Part shown: piece by piece, positions 24,755 to 33,220 of the stretch
Position numbering within the stretch: the stretch's first letter is position 1
Layout: each line of letters opens with the position of its first letter
Assembly (NCBI GenBank): GCA_016794785.1
Contig: JAEUHC010000014.1
Coordinates: 372,001-436,000, forward strand
Direction of reading: 5' to 3'
Length of the DNA: 64,000 nucleotides
Origin: Opitutaceae bacterium
Lineage (GTDB): Bacteria; Verrucomicrobiota; Verrucomicrobiia; Opitutales; Opitutaceae
Made by a program: the position numbers and the translations under genes
The notes under the pieces: generated by a model
The model's database searches: none
What the model saw: the letters and a program-made list of their open reading frames with translations, nothing else
What the model was told of the DNA's origin: nothing

Positions 24755-25252
24755 TCAATGACGCCCTCCGCGGTGACCGCCACTTCGATGGCCGCCGTGA
24801 TGCCCCAAGGATGAGCCAAAGCCGCCGAAACGCGGGGCGAAACCGGGAGCACCCCGATACGGACGATAGCCGTAGCCATAACGCGGCGCGTAGGAAGCGC
24901 GCGGTGCCGTCGCCACGCGCACGGGGCTGGCGAGCAGCAGATAGTTCACGACCCGGTCGCTCACCCCGGCGGCACGGAGCTGGTCGATCGCTTCCGTGGT
25001 CAATTGATACGATGCACCGGTCGAGCGGAGATAGGCGAGGGTCGTGTCGTCGGGCACCCCGCTTCGGGCGAGAACCTGAACGTCGGCGAGCGCCAGCGGT
25101 GCGCCGCGCTGCATTTTCTGCCCAAGCTCGGGCGGGAGGTTGAATGCGGCGCCGGCCGAAGCGAGGGACTTCTGCTGGGTTGTCACGGCGCGAACGGCTG
25201 CGCCGGTCAGGAGCAAGGCCGTTAAGCATAGGAGCATTTGGCGGGTTTTCAT
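24755..25252 (-). CDS. Exported AGVS-motif protein, paralogue 3 of 3
   Basis: 165 residues. Signal peptide MKTRQMLLCLTALLLTGAAV ending RA. Module: GAPLALADVQVLARSGVPDD, TLAYLRSTGASYQLTTEAID, QLRAAGVSDRVVNYLL. The tail is long and rich in Tyr, Gly, Arg and finally His (GHHGGHRSGGHRGGRH), which could bind metal. It is the most complete of the three paralogues. Short leader; follows the rpe gene in transcription order with a 75-base gap. Confidence 0.8.
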   Translation of the reverse strand: MKTRQMLLCLTALLLTGAAVRAVTTQQKSLASAGAAFNLPPELGQKMQRGAPLALADVQVLARSGVPDDTTLAYLRSTGASYQLTTEAIDQLRAAGVSDRVVNYLLLASPVRVATAPRASYAPRYGYGYRPYRGAPGFAPRFGGFGSSLGHHGGHRSGGHRGGRH

Positions 25253-25327
25253 GACTGAGCCTTTTGGTTGGGCGCCGCTCCTGCCAAAAGGTCAGGATGG
25301 GCGTGGGTTAATTGAGCATCTTCATCA

Positions 25328-26041
25328 TCAAAATTGAGCCACCCGCTGCGCGCCTACGTTTGGAGTATCGCGTCCCGGCAGCGCCCGCAGTTCGCGGATC
25401 GCCAGCGCCATGTCGCTCGCGCGAAAAAGCGCGGTGCCGCTCACCAGCACGTCGGCACCGGCGAGAAGGCCCATCGCGGCGGTTTCGCGGTTTACCCCGC
25501 CATCAATCTCGATGCGGAAAGACAATCCCGCGGCGGCGCGCCGGACATAAGCCGACTCGATTTTTTCCACGGTTGCGGGAAGGAAAGCCTGCCCGCCGAA
25601 ACCCGGATTGACCGACATTATCAACAGGAGATCGATCGCGTCGAAAAAAGGCTCGGCCTCGCTGAGGGGGGTCTTCGGGTTGAGCGCCAGTCCGGCCTTG
25701 CAGCCCGCCGCCCGAATCCGCGCGAGGGTGCTGCGGACTCCATCGGGATGTTCCGACTCGACGTGAACCGTGAGCCAATTCGCCCCTGCCTCGACAAAAC
25801 TCGCCAACATGTCGTTCGGTCGCCGCACCATGAGTTGCACATCGAACGGGAGTCGCGTGTGCCGTAACACCGCCGAAACGACAGCCGTGCCAAACGAGAT
25901 GTTGGGCACGACCAGCCCGTCCATGATGTCGAGGTGCAGCCAATCCGCCCCGGCCTGCTCCACCCGGCGCACTTCGTCACCGAGTCGCGCAAAATCGGCT
26001 GCCAGAAGCGAAGGAGCGATGATGCGGTCGAACATGAGCAT
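25328..26041 (-). CDS. rpe: Ribulose-phosphate 3-epimerase
   Basis: 237 residues, a standard TIM-barrel rpe. Family signatures are complete: IIAPSLLAADFARLGDEV, WLHLDIMDGLVVPNISFG, a central HVESEHPDG, LIMSVNPGFGGQAFLPATVE, and IEIDGGVN followed by ADVLVSGTALFR. These supply the metal-binding His/Asp and the two catalytic Asp. It interconverts ribulose 5-phosphate and xylulose 5-phosphate. Start at ATG 26041 or 26035; the long frame to 26311 overlaps the upstream gene and is not real. Odd cargo: it lies 16 bases after a lipoprotein gene within the metal region. The enzyme uses a divalent metal and is known in other bacteria to be prone to metal/oxidative damage, so a spare copy could help under metal stress (inference). 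Confidence 0.93.
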   Translation of the reverse strand: MLMFDRIIAPSLLAADFARLGDEVRRVEQAGADWLHLDIMDGLVVPNISFGTAVVSAVLRHTRLPFDVQLMVRRPNDMLASFVEAGANWLTVHVESEHPDGVRSTLARIRAAGCKAGLALNPKTPLSEAEPFFDAIDLLLIMSVNPGFGGQAFLPATVEKIESAYVRRAAAGLSFRIEIDGGVNRETAAMGLLAGADVLVSGTALFRASDMALAIRELRALPGRDTPNVGAQRVAQF

Positions 26042-26057
26042 GGGCGCGCGCGACGGT

Positions 26058-26459
26058 TCAGGGACGATGCGCGCTCTCATCGGCGCGCACTTCAATCTTG
26101 GCCGTGCCGCTAGGCAGCCGGACCGGGAAAAGCAAATACGCGTGCGGCCTCGGCATTCGCGTCGTTTGCGGAAGCGTGTGGGGCGTGAGGTCCGGGCGTT
26201 CTTGGGCCAATTGCCGGCCGGACGCATCGAGGTAAACGATGTCGATGTGGCTGTCGGCCGTCGTCTCGCCTTTGAACTCACGCATAACATAAGCCTCCAA
26301 TGTGAGGACACCTTCCTTCAGGCGAAACCGCGGCCGGTAAACCTCCACGGCGGAAGACGACACGGCGACGAGGGCGACCGATGCCGCGTCGGGTGACAGC
26401 GGGAACGCGGCACAGCCCGAAAAAATTAAGGCACCGAGCATGAGACCGATCGCTTTCAT
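26058..26459 (-). CDS. Lipoprotein, paralogue of 27313-27732
   Basis: 133 residues. Lipoprotein signal MKAIGLMLGALIFSGC, then a beta-rich domain: VALVAVSSSAVEVYRPRFRL, LTLEAYVMREFKGETTADSH, IDIVYLDASGRQLAQE, and LPSGTAKIEVRADESAHRP at the end. The protein at 27313-27732 has the same order of elements (SKSVAIYQPKLLR, TTTAKSHLEVIFFDSAGREL, LPPGTVRVEVRAHDEPHP). Unknown function; the immunoglobulin-like strand pattern and outer-membrane or periplasmic lipid anchor suggest a binding or structural role. Confidence 0.75.
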   Translation of the reverse strand: MKAIGLMLGALIFSGCAAFPLSPDAASVALVAVSSSAVEVYRPRFRLKEGVLTLEAYVMREFKGETTADSHIDIVYLDASGRQLAQERPDLTPHTLPQTTRMPRPHAYLLFPVRLPSGTAKIEVRADESAHRP

Positions 26460-26495
26460 AGGGATTCGTTTGCGCCGCGATCCTGCTGCCTGATG

Positions 26496-26825
26496 CTAAA
26501 CTGCCTCCGTTCCGGTCTGGCCGGTGCTGATGCGGCGCGCCGAGGCGAGAGGCAGAACGTAGATCTTGCCATCGCCGCGGTGCCCCGTGTGGGCAGCCTT
26601 GGCGATGGCGGACTCGACGGCGTCGGCAGTCGAGTCATTCACCATGACCTCGACTCGCACGCGCGGCGCAACACCCACAAGCGCCTCGGCACCCTCATGG
26701 CTCCGGCCACGGCCAAAACCGCGGACGGGGGAGAACGACGCGCCCGTGATGCCGGGCACTTCGTGCAGCGCTTCGCGGACGGCTTCTTCCTTGGTCGGAC
26801 GAATAAAGGCGACGATGGTCTTCAT
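26496..26825 (-). CDS. PII-like signalling protein with shortened T-loop
   Basis: 109 residues. The ferredoxin-like PII core is clear: MKTIVAFIRPTKEEAVREAL, SFSPVRGFGRGRSHEGAEAL, VRVEVMVNDSTADAVESAIA, and the C-terminal signature HTGHRGDGKIYVLPLASARR with its T-G-x-x-GDGK nucleotide-binding turn. The T-loop, which in GlnB/GlnK carries Tyr51 in a YRGAEY-type motif, is cut by several residues and has no Tyr. Uridylylation is therefore not possible and partner choice must differ. Its start lies 4 bases after a Cys/His-rich exported protein and downstream of the czc-like operon, so it may sense nucleotides for metal transport. Related divergent PII proteins are known beside metal efflux genes. 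Confidence 0.85.
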   Translation of the reverse strand: MKTIVAFIRPTKEEAVREALHEVPGITGASFSPVRGFGRGRSHEGAEALVGVAPRVRVEVMVNDSTADAVESAIAKAAHTGHRGDGKIYVLPLASARRISTGQTGTEAV

Positions 26826-26829
26826 GGGA

Positions 26830-27303
26830 TCACTTCTTTTTCTTGTCGTGATCGTGCTCTTTCCCCGCGTCGTCGCAGATGCAGGCGTATTCGGCGCGTT
26901 TGCACTCGCCGCACACTTCGTCGTGGTAGAGCACACGATAGTTCTTCGGCCTTGCGCTCGCGTTGTCGCGGACCTGCACGACGACCGTATAGTCATCGCC
27001 CTCCGGCAACGCGGTTTTCGAGACCAGTGCGCCGTTCTTTTCGGCGAAGGCGAGCTGCACCTTACCGGTCTTGGCTTCGGCGGTGGCGCTGACGACCTGA
27101 CCGGTAAGGGCCACGGGCTTGAGCGCTTTGTCGTAGAACGACACGGTGACCGTGCGGTCCTTCTCGACGAAGAACTCAACATGCGGAGCATCGGTCGTAA
27201 GAATCCGACCGCCCTTGGGACCGGGAATCGGTTTGGCTGCAAACGCCGCGGCGGAAACCGCGAGCGTGATGAACGATAATGCGAGGTTACGGATGGTTTT
27301 CAT
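26830..27303 (-). CDS. Exported protein with Cys/His-rich metal-binding tail
   Basis: 157 residues. Signal peptide MKTIRNLALSFITLAVSAAA ending FA. A beta domain follows (GPKGGRILTTDAPHVEFFVE, TVTVSFYDKALKPVALTGQV), similar to the small N-terminal domain found on some CzcB adaptors. The C-terminus has HDEVCGECKRAEYACICDD and then HDHDKKKK, i.e. two Cys pairs and a His cluster, a likely periplasmic metal site. It may complement the shortened adaptor of the czc-like operon located a few genes upstream. Same direction, 9 bases after the lipoprotein gene. Confidence 0.78.
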   Translation of the reverse strand: MKTIRNLALSFITLAVSAAAFAAKPIPGPKGGRILTTDAPHVEFFVEKDRTVTVSFYDKALKPVALTGQVVSATAEAKTGKVQLAFAEKNGALVSKTALPEGDDYTVVVQVRDNASARPKNYRVLYHDEVCGECKRAEYACICDDAGKEHDHDKKKK

Positions 27304-27312
27304 GGGACAAAA

Positions 27313-27732
27313 TCAGGACTGATTGGGGTGCGGTTCGTCGTGCGCGCGGACTTCGACGCGCACGGTGCCGGGCGGCAGTTCGGAAACCGGCAACTGGTAG
27401 TGACCGCGGGGCTGCATTCGGTGGCTGGCGCGGTGCCGGAGATCGCCCGGCGCAAAGCTCACGGACTGTTTTTTCAACTCGCGTCCGGCGCTATCGAAGA
27501 AAATCACTTCCAGATGGCTTTTTGCCGTGGTCGTGATGCCGAATTGCGGGTAAACCCAGCCGTCCAGAACGAGGCCGGTTTCGGTTCGAAGCAGCTTGGG
27601 CTGGTAGATGGCGACGGACTTCGACGGAACGGGGACCAACGAGACGGCGGCGATTTCCGGTGGCAGCGAGACCGAGGCACAGCCGCCGAGGAACGCGGCA
27701 GCCGCGAGAGGCAGGAGACGGGATGCATTCAT
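27313..27732 (-). CDS. Lipoprotein, paralogue of 26058-26459
   Basis: 139 residues from MNASRLLPLAAAAFLGGCAS, a lipoprotein signal (FLGGC). Beta-rich domain: VSLVPVPSKSVAIYQPKLLR, LVLDGWVYPQFGITTTAKSH, LEVIFFDSAGRELKKQ, LPVSELPPGTVRVEVRAHDE. An ATG two codons upstream (27738) is equally possible. A broken copy of the signal region lies just upstream (27760-27844). Positioned between the RND gene and the Cys/His-rich exported protein. Confidence 0.75.
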   Translation of the reverse strand: MNASRLLPLAAAAFLGGCASVSLPPEIAAVSLVPVPSKSVAIYQPKLLRTETGLVLDGWVYPQFGITTTAKSHLEVIFFDSAGRELKKQSVSFAPGDLRHRASHRMQPRGHYQLPVSELPPGTVRVEVRAHDEPHPNQS

Positions 27733-27759
27733 AGGCATGTTTTTTGGGGTTGTGGTGGA

Positions 27760-27844
27760 CTAGGCTGCTTCGCGCGGCATCGGGACCGACGTGCAGCCGC
27801 CGAACACGACGACGGCTGCGAGAAGGAACGTGCGAACGGGTTCA
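27760..27844 (-). pseudogene. Frameshifted remnant of a small lipoprotein
   Basis: Starting at the ATG overlapping the RND stop (27844), the first two codons read Met-Asn and then the frame is lost. One base away the sequence reads VRTFLLAAVVVFGGCTSVPM then PREAA and stop, an excellent lipoprotein signal with lipobox FGGC. A single missing base near 27838 would explain this. It resembles the N-terminus of the next gene (LAAAAFLGGCASVSLPPE), so it looks like the stump of a third lipoprotein paralogue. A sequencing error cannot be excluded. Confidence 0.5.
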
Positions 27845-30800
27845 TGACGAAGCGCTCGGCTCAGGCTTTTCGATGGGGCCGCTATTATCCCGCTCGAACC
27901 AGCAATAGAGCGTCGGCAGAAGGACGAGGGTGAGGAAGGTCGCGGTGATGATTCCGCCGATGACGACGGTCGCGATGGGGCGCTGCACCTCCGCGCCGGA
28001 GCCGGAGGCGAGTGCCATCGGCACGAAGCCTAGCGCGGCCACTAACGCCGTCATGAGCACCGGTCGAAGCCGCGTGAGGGCGCCTTCGACGACGGCGTCG
28101 CGCACGTTCTTCCCTTCCTCGCGGAGCTGGTTGATGAACGAAATCATCATGACACCGTTGAGCACTGCGACGCCCGACAGCGCGATGAAGCCGACGGCCG
28201 CAGAGATCGAGAACGGGAGATCGCGCAGCCAGAGAGCGAAGACGCCTCCGGTAATCGCCAGCGGAATGCCGGTATAGACGATGAGCGCCTGCCGCACGCT
28301 GCTGAACGCCATGAAAATCAGCAGGAAGATCGCCGCCAGCGCCATCGGCACGACAATCATGAGACGCTGCCGCGCCTCCTGGAGATTCTTGAAGGCTCCG
28401 CCGTATTCGACGAAGTAGCCCTCGGGCATCTTCACCCCGGCACCGATCTTCTGCTGCGCCTCCTCCACGAAGCTCTGCACATCCCGGCCGCGCAAGTTGA
28501 CCTGAATCGCCATCCGGCGTTGGAACGCCTCGCGGCTGATGGTGTTGACGCTCTCCGTGACGCTCACGTCCGCGACCTGACCGAGTGAAATGAAACCGCC
28601 GTCGGTTGTGCGCACCGGCAAGTTGCCGACATTGGCGAAGTCCTGCCGGGCCGTTTCAGCCAGGCGGGTGATGATTGGAAAGCGCCGGTTGCCATCGACC
28701 ACGATGCCCGCCTCGTGGCCGGCGAACGCAGTCCCGACCACTTTGTTCACCTCGGCGGCATGCACATTGTAGCGCGCCATCGCCGGGCGGTTCATCACGA
28801 TTTGCAGGACGGGCGCCTTGCCGGCGGCGTCGAACTCCACATCGGCTGCGCCGGGGATTTTCTCGACGATCTCCCGGACCTCGCCAGCGACTTTGGCCAA
28901 CGTGTCATAGTCGTCGCCGAAGACCTTGATCGCAATGTCGGCGCGACTGCCGGAAAGGAGTTCGTTGAAGCGCAATTCGATTGGCTGGGAGAAGAGATAC
29001 GACTGGCCGGGGAAGTGCGTCGTCAGCTCCTTCGACATCAGGTTCGTCAGCTCGTCCTTCGTGATCGTGCTGCCGTTAATCTTGCGCCACTCCTCTGGCT
29101 TTTTGAGCAGGATGTAGCTGTCGCCGACGTTGACGCCCATCGGATCGGTCGCGACCTCCGATGTCCCGATGCGCGCAAAGGTGTGCGTCACCTCGGGAAA
29201 TTTTTCCAGCATGAGCTTCTCGGCCGCCATCTGCATCTGGATCGACGGCGCGAGCCCGATGCTGGTGGTGCGGATCATCTGCGCGGCGAGCGAACCCTCG
29301 TCGAGCTGCGGGATGAATTCCGCGCCGAGCCGGGAGAACACCCAGACCGACAGCGCGAAAATGCCGACCGCGGTCAGCGTCATGAGCCAGCGCATCCGGA
29401 GGCTGAAGTTCAGCACCGGAGTATAGACGCGCTTCGCGAAGCGGATGAGGAAATTATCCTCCTCGCTCACTTTTTTCGACATGAAGAACGAGCAGAGGAC
29501 CGGCACGATGGTAAGGGCGAGGATGAGCGCACCGATGAGGGCGAACACGACCGTGAACGCCATCGGGCGGAACATCTTTCCCTCGACGCCGGTGAGCGTG
29601 AACATGGGAAGGTAAACAATCGTGATGATCGCCACGCCGAAAACCGTCGGCGTGCCGACCTGCTTGCACGCCGTGAGGATGGTGTGCATCCGCTCCTCGC
29701 GATTCAGCAGCCGCCCGAGTTGGTGCTGCCGGTGCGCCAGCATGCGGACGACATTCTCCGCGATCACCACGGCGCCATCGACGATGAGACCGAAGTCCAC
29801 CGCGCCTAGGCTCATCAAGTTGCCTGACACGCCGTAACGCACCATGCCCGTCATCGCGAAGAACATGGAAAGCGGGATCGCACAGGCCACGATCAGGGCC
29901 GCCCGCCAGTTGCCGAGGAGGCCGATGAGAACCGCGATGACGAGGATGGCGCCTTCAAGGAGATTTTTCTCCACCGTGCGGATCGTCGAATTCACGAGGT
30001 CCGTGCGGTTGTAAACGGTCTCGATGACCATCCCCGGCGGCATCTTGAGCTGCAACTCCTTGATTTTGTCATGCACGCGACCGGAAACGAGGCGGCTGTT
30101 TTCCCCGATCAGCATGAGCGCCGAGCCCAGCACCGCCTCCTCGCCATCGTGCGTGGCGGAGCCGGTGCGCTGGCCGGAGCCGATGCCGACTTCCGCGACA
30201 TCCTTGATCCGCAGGGCAGCAGGGCGGCCCGCAAACTTGATCGGCAGATTCGCAATCTCCTCCACGGTCTGGACACGTCCGATGGCACGGACAGTGACGG
30301 CCTCGCCACCTTTCTCCACCACGGAGCCACCGGCGTTGGCGACGTTCTCGGCGATCACGTCGGAGATTTCTCCGACGGTGAGTCCGACATTCCGCAGTTT
30401 CTGCGGGTCCGGTTGAATGACGAGCTGGCGCTCGTAGCCCCCGGAGGTGTTCACCTCGGTCACGCCTTTCACGGTGCGCAGCGCCGGCTTCACGATGTAA
30501 TCCTGCGCGAGCTTGAGCTGGCGCAGGCGGTCAATGGGATCGACCGGGGTATCTTTGAAGTCTTTTTTGTAGTGGACGGTGTAGTGGTAAATTTCGCCGA
30601 GCCCGGTCGTGATCGGCGCAAGTTTCGGCGTCACACCCGGCGGCAGTTCATCGAGGATCGCTTGGAGCCGCTCGCCCGCGAGCTGGCGCGCGCGATAGAT
30701 GTCGGCGTCCTCTTCAAAGATCAGTGTGACTTGGGAGAGGCCGAACTTGGAGATCGAACGGACCTCCAGAAGTTTTTCGATGCCGCCCATCTCGACCTCG

Positions 30801-31006
30801 ATCGGATAGGTGACGAGCTTTTCAATCTCCTCCGGCGCGAGCGCCGGGACGGAGGTATTGATCTGCACCTGAACGTTCGTGATGTCGGGCACTGCGTCGA
30901 TGGGCAGGTTCACGGCGGACCATGCCCCCACCGCGATGAGCGCGACCGCGCCGATCAGCACGAAAAGGCGCTGGCGCAGGGCGAACTCGATAATTTTGTC
31001 GATCAT
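27842..31006 (-). CDS. czcA: CzcA-type heavy-metal efflux RND permease
   Basis: 1054 residues, full length. N-terminus MIDKIIEFALRQRLFVLIGA; porter start LPIDAVPDITNVQVQINTSV, the form seen in CzcA/CnrA. TM4 carries SLGAVDFGLIVDGAVVIAEN around residue 400, with the two Asp and one Glu shown in Cupriavidus CzcA to drive proton-coupled Zn/Co/Cd export. Motif EFIPQLDEGSLAAQMIRTTS follows in the second half. Order in transcription: TolC, short adaptor, this permease. A divalent-cation substrate (Co, Zn, Cd or Ni) is the best inference. Confidence 0.94.
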   Translation of the reverse strand: MIDKIIEFALRQRLFVLIGAVALIAVGAWSAVNLPIDAVPDITNVQVQINTSVPALAPEEIEKLVTYPIEVEMGGIEKLLEVRSISKFGLSQVTLIFEEDADIYRARQLAGERLQAILDELPPGVTPKLAPITTGLGEIYHYTVHYKKDFKDTPVDPIDRLRQLKLAQDYIVKPALRTVKGVTEVNTSGGYERQLVIQPDPQKLRNVGLTVGEISDVIAENVANAGGSVVEKGGEAVTVRAIGRVQTVEEIANLPIKFAGRPAALRIKDVAEVGIGSGQRTGSATHDGEEAVLGSALMLIGENSRLVSGRVHDKIKELQLKMPPGMVIETVYNRTDLVNSTIRTVEKNLLEGAILVIAVLIGLLGNWRAALIVACAIPLSMFFAMTGMVRYGVSGNLMSLGAVDFGLIVDGAVVIAENVVRMLAHRQHQLGRLLNREERMHTILTACKQVGTPTVFGVAIITIVYLPMFTLTGVEGKMFRPMAFTVVFALIGALILALTIVPVLCSFFMSKKVSEEDNFLIRFAKRVYTPVLNFSLRMRWLMTLTAVGIFALSVWVFSRLGAEFIPQLDEGSLAAQMIRTTSIGLAPSIQMQMAAEKLMLEKFPEVTHTFARIGTSEVATDPMGVNVGDSYILLKKPEEWRKINGSTITKDELTNLMSKELTTHFPGQSYLFSQPIELRFNELLSGSRADIAIKVFGDDYDTLAKVAGEVREIVEKIPGAADVEFDAAGKAPVLQIVMNRPAMARYNVHAAEVNKVVGTAFAGHEAGIVVDGNRRFPIITRLAETARQDFANVGNLPVRTTDGGFISLGQVADVSVTESVNTISREAFQRRMAIQVNLRGRDVQSFVEEAQQKIGAGVKMPEGYFVEYGGAFKNLQEARQRLMIVVPMALAAIFLLIFMAFSSVRQALIVYTGIPLAITGGVFALWLRDLPFSISAAVGFIALSGVAVLNGVMMISFINQLREEGKNVRDAVVEGALTRLRPVLMTALVAALGFVPMALASGSGAEVQRPIATVVIGGIITATFLTLVLLPTLYCWFERDNSGPIEKPEPSASS

Positions 31007-31029
31007 GTTGGAAAGTGGAGAATCTAAAA

Positions 31030-31815
31030 TTAGTGGCTATGGCCGCCGCCCTTGGTGAGTCGCAGCTCAGAGAGCCAGAGTTGGTCAACGGGTGACACGA
31101 CGACCATGTCGCCGGAATAGAGGCCGTCGGTGATTTCGACGTAGTCGGCCGAGCGCGCACCCAGCTTCACAGCCGTGCGCAGGTAGAATTCGCCGTTGAT
31201 AACGTAAACAAAAGTGCCCGTCGCGCTGTCGAGAATCGCAGTGCGTGGAACGGCCAGCACGTTCACGGGCTCGCTGGCCAGTGTGAGGGAAACGAAGTCG
31301 CCAAGTTGGGGTGGCGGAGTGCGATCCACGGCAAAGACCACATCTACCAGTCGCGTCGCCGCGGTGGCAGTGCGGTCAACGCGCGTAATTTTCGCCCCGG
31401 TGAAGGATTTTTTCTCCAATCGCTCTCCTTCCTCTTTCGACATGCTCGCCGTCGCGAGAACGTGCGGCTTCGTGGCGAAGACCTGCGCAACGATGTTCAC
31501 GATGGCGGTCAACGGCCGGTCAGCCGCCTCGACGGTTGTGAGGCCGAGAGCTTTGATAATTTCGGGGCTGAGGGTCAGGCCACGGCCCTCCTTGAAAGCG
31601 ACGCCCGCCTTCTCTCCTTCCCCGTGTTCGTCACCCTTTTTTTCTTCTTTGCCGTGCTTGTGGCCATCGCCCTCCTTGTGCTCTTCGGCCTTCGCGGCTT
31701 CGGCATGTTTGTGTCCGTCGTCGGATGTATGCGCATCCGCCGACTTGCGTCCACAGCCGGTCGTGAGGGCGGCGGTGAGGAGCCCTGATACGAGCCAATA
31801 TACGGCTGGCCTCAT
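31030..31815 (-). CDS. Shortened CzcB-like adaptor lipoprotein with His-rich arm
   Basis: 261 residues against 380-520 for most CzcB proteins. Lipoprotein signal MRPAVYWLVSGLLTAALTTG plus Cys; then a 45-residue His/Lys/Glu-rich arm (ADAHTSDDGHKHAEAAKAEE, HKHGKEEKKGDEHGEGEK). The rest matches adaptor barrel and membrane-proximal segments (LGDFVSLTLASEPVNVLAVP, TAILDSATGTFVYVINGEFY, DYVEITDGLYSGDMVVVSPV). I cannot find a coiled-coil hairpin or a complete lipoyl domain. ATG overlaps the TolC stop (ATGA). Either a genuine compact adaptor or a reduced one needing a helper. Confidence 0.85.
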   Translation of the reverse strand: MRPAVYWLVSGLLTAALTTGCGRKSADAHTSDDGHKHAEAAKAEEHKEGDGHKHGKEEKKGDEHGEGEKAGVAFKEGRGLTLSPEIIKALGLTTVEAADRPLTAIVNIVAQVFATKPHVLATASMSKEEGERLEKKSFTGAKITRVDRTATAATRLVDVVFAVDRTPPPQLGDFVSLTLASEPVNVLAVPRTAILDSATGTFVYVINGEFYLRTAVKLGARSADYVEITDGLYSGDMVVVSPVDQLWLSELRLTKGGGHSH

Positions 31816-33110
31816 GGCGTGATCTCCACCGGGTTGAAGTTGAGGCCGGTGAGCTGCTGAAGCTTCAGGCCAGCTTCGAGCGCCTCGCGCTGCGTGCTCA
31901 GGAGCGCCTCAACCGCGTCGAGATAGCTGTTCTGCAATTCAACATAGGTCGCGATGGGCACCGCGCCGAGGCGGTAGTGGCGGTCGGAAAGCGCAGCGGC
32001 TTCCTGAAACTTAGTTACGGATTCGGGCGCCCAACGACGCGTTTCGGCGAGCTTGGTCGCGAAGGCGTGCGCGGCGGTGAGCACTTCGCGATCCAGCTCG
32101 CGCTGGGCGACGATGACGGCGACCTCGGCCTGACGACGCCGTGCTTCGGCAACGTCAACCGCGCTGCGCGTGCGCTGAGTAACCGGGAGCGGCACGCTGA
32201 GGCCGATGCCTACGATGCTCTGGCGCTCGCCGCCGGCTTTCTCCTGCGAATAGAAAGGACTGGCACTGACGGCCGGATAGCGTTCGTTACGCGCGAGCCG
32301 CACTTCGAATCCTTGCTGCTCGACCTCGAGCCGCTTCATGCGGTAGTCGAAATTGTTTTCGCGGGCCGCCGCCATCAATGCGGCGTTCGCCGGCGCCTCG
32401 TTGAGCTTCAAGACCGGCGTGGCGATCCGCAGAGGCGCGTCCATCGCCGCGCCCCTTAGCTGATTCAATTCAATGAGCGCGGCCTGCACCGCCAGCTCGG
32501 CTTCGGTCGCGCGGCGCTGCAACGCCAGTTCACCGGCCTCGATCACCCGCGTTTCCAAAAGCGGTGTCATGCCCGCAGGATCGCGGGCTAGGAAGGTCTC
32601 CTTCAGGGCTGCAAAACGATCCGCCACCTCGCGGACGGCGTTGGCCTTGGCATTGGCCGCGTGCAGAGTGTAGGCGAGGGTCCGGGCACGTCCCGTGAGA
32701 GCATTCTGAAAGCGGTTCAGGCCCAGTTCCGCCAAGTCCACCTGGCTGTTCGCGATCGCCTTGCGCAACGCCAGCCGTCCGGGCCACTCGAAGATCTGTG
32801 TGACGGAGACGGACCACGCGGTGCCGGAGCCCGCCAGCGTGCCCGTCATGTCGCGCACCCGCTTGCGGCCCACGTCGAGCGACAACTCCGGGTCGCTGCG
32901 CAACGCCGCTCCTCTCTGGCGCGCCTTGGCGACGGCGATCTCCGCCTCGTAGAACTTCAGTTCTGGGTTACTGGCGGTGATCTCTTGGACGACGGCGGGA
33001 AGCGGCACCGCCGGAATTTCGGCGGGCGGAGTTTGGGCGCGCAGCGATGCGGCGAGCAAGACGAGCCCGAAGAGTGGGCGGTGGAATGGGAGGAAGGACG
33101 AGGACTTCAT
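31812..33110 (-). CDS. czcC: TolC-family outer membrane factor (CzcC-like)
   Basis: 432 residues. Signal peptide MKSSSFLPFHRPLFGLVLLA ending LRAQ. OEP repeats: VVQEITASNPELKFYEAEIA, LRKAIANSQVDLAELGLNRF, and MKRLEVEQQGFEVRLARNER with VDVAEARRRQAEVAVIVAQR in the second half. The start at 33110 is chosen over 33149 because it begins the signal peptide. First gene of the third efflux operon, coupled to the adaptor by a four-base overlap. No TGAGGG-type site lies in front, so this operon may be controlled differently from the first two. Confidence 0.92.
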   Translation of the reverse strand: MKSSSFLPFHRPLFGLVLLAASLRAQTPPAEIPAVPLPAVVQEITASNPELKFYEAEIAVAKARQRGAALRSDPELSLDVGRKRVRDMTGTLAGSGTAWSVSVTQIFEWPGRLALRKAIANSQVDLAELGLNRFQNALTGRARTLAYTLHAANAKANAVREVADRFAALKETFLARDPAGMTPLLETRVIEAGELALQRRATEAELAVQAALIELNQLRGAAMDAPLRIATPVLKLNEAPANAALMAAARENNFDYRMKRLEVEQQGFEVRLARNERYPAVSASPFYSQEKAGGERQSIVGIGLSVPLPVTQRTRSAVDVAEARRRQAEVAVIVAQRELDREVLTAAHAFATKLAETRRWAPESVTKFQEAAALSDRHYRLGAVPIATYVELQNSYLDAVEALLSTQREALEAGLKLQQLTGLNFNPVEITP

Positions 33111-33220
33111 GGAAAATGGTTGAACGAGCGGGGAAACGCGGGCGCACACGGCCCGGGAACACGCGACGCAGAGCGTCCGCGTGGAACGGAAAAAGGCTCG
33201 TCAGTCCGCGCAGGGACCGA

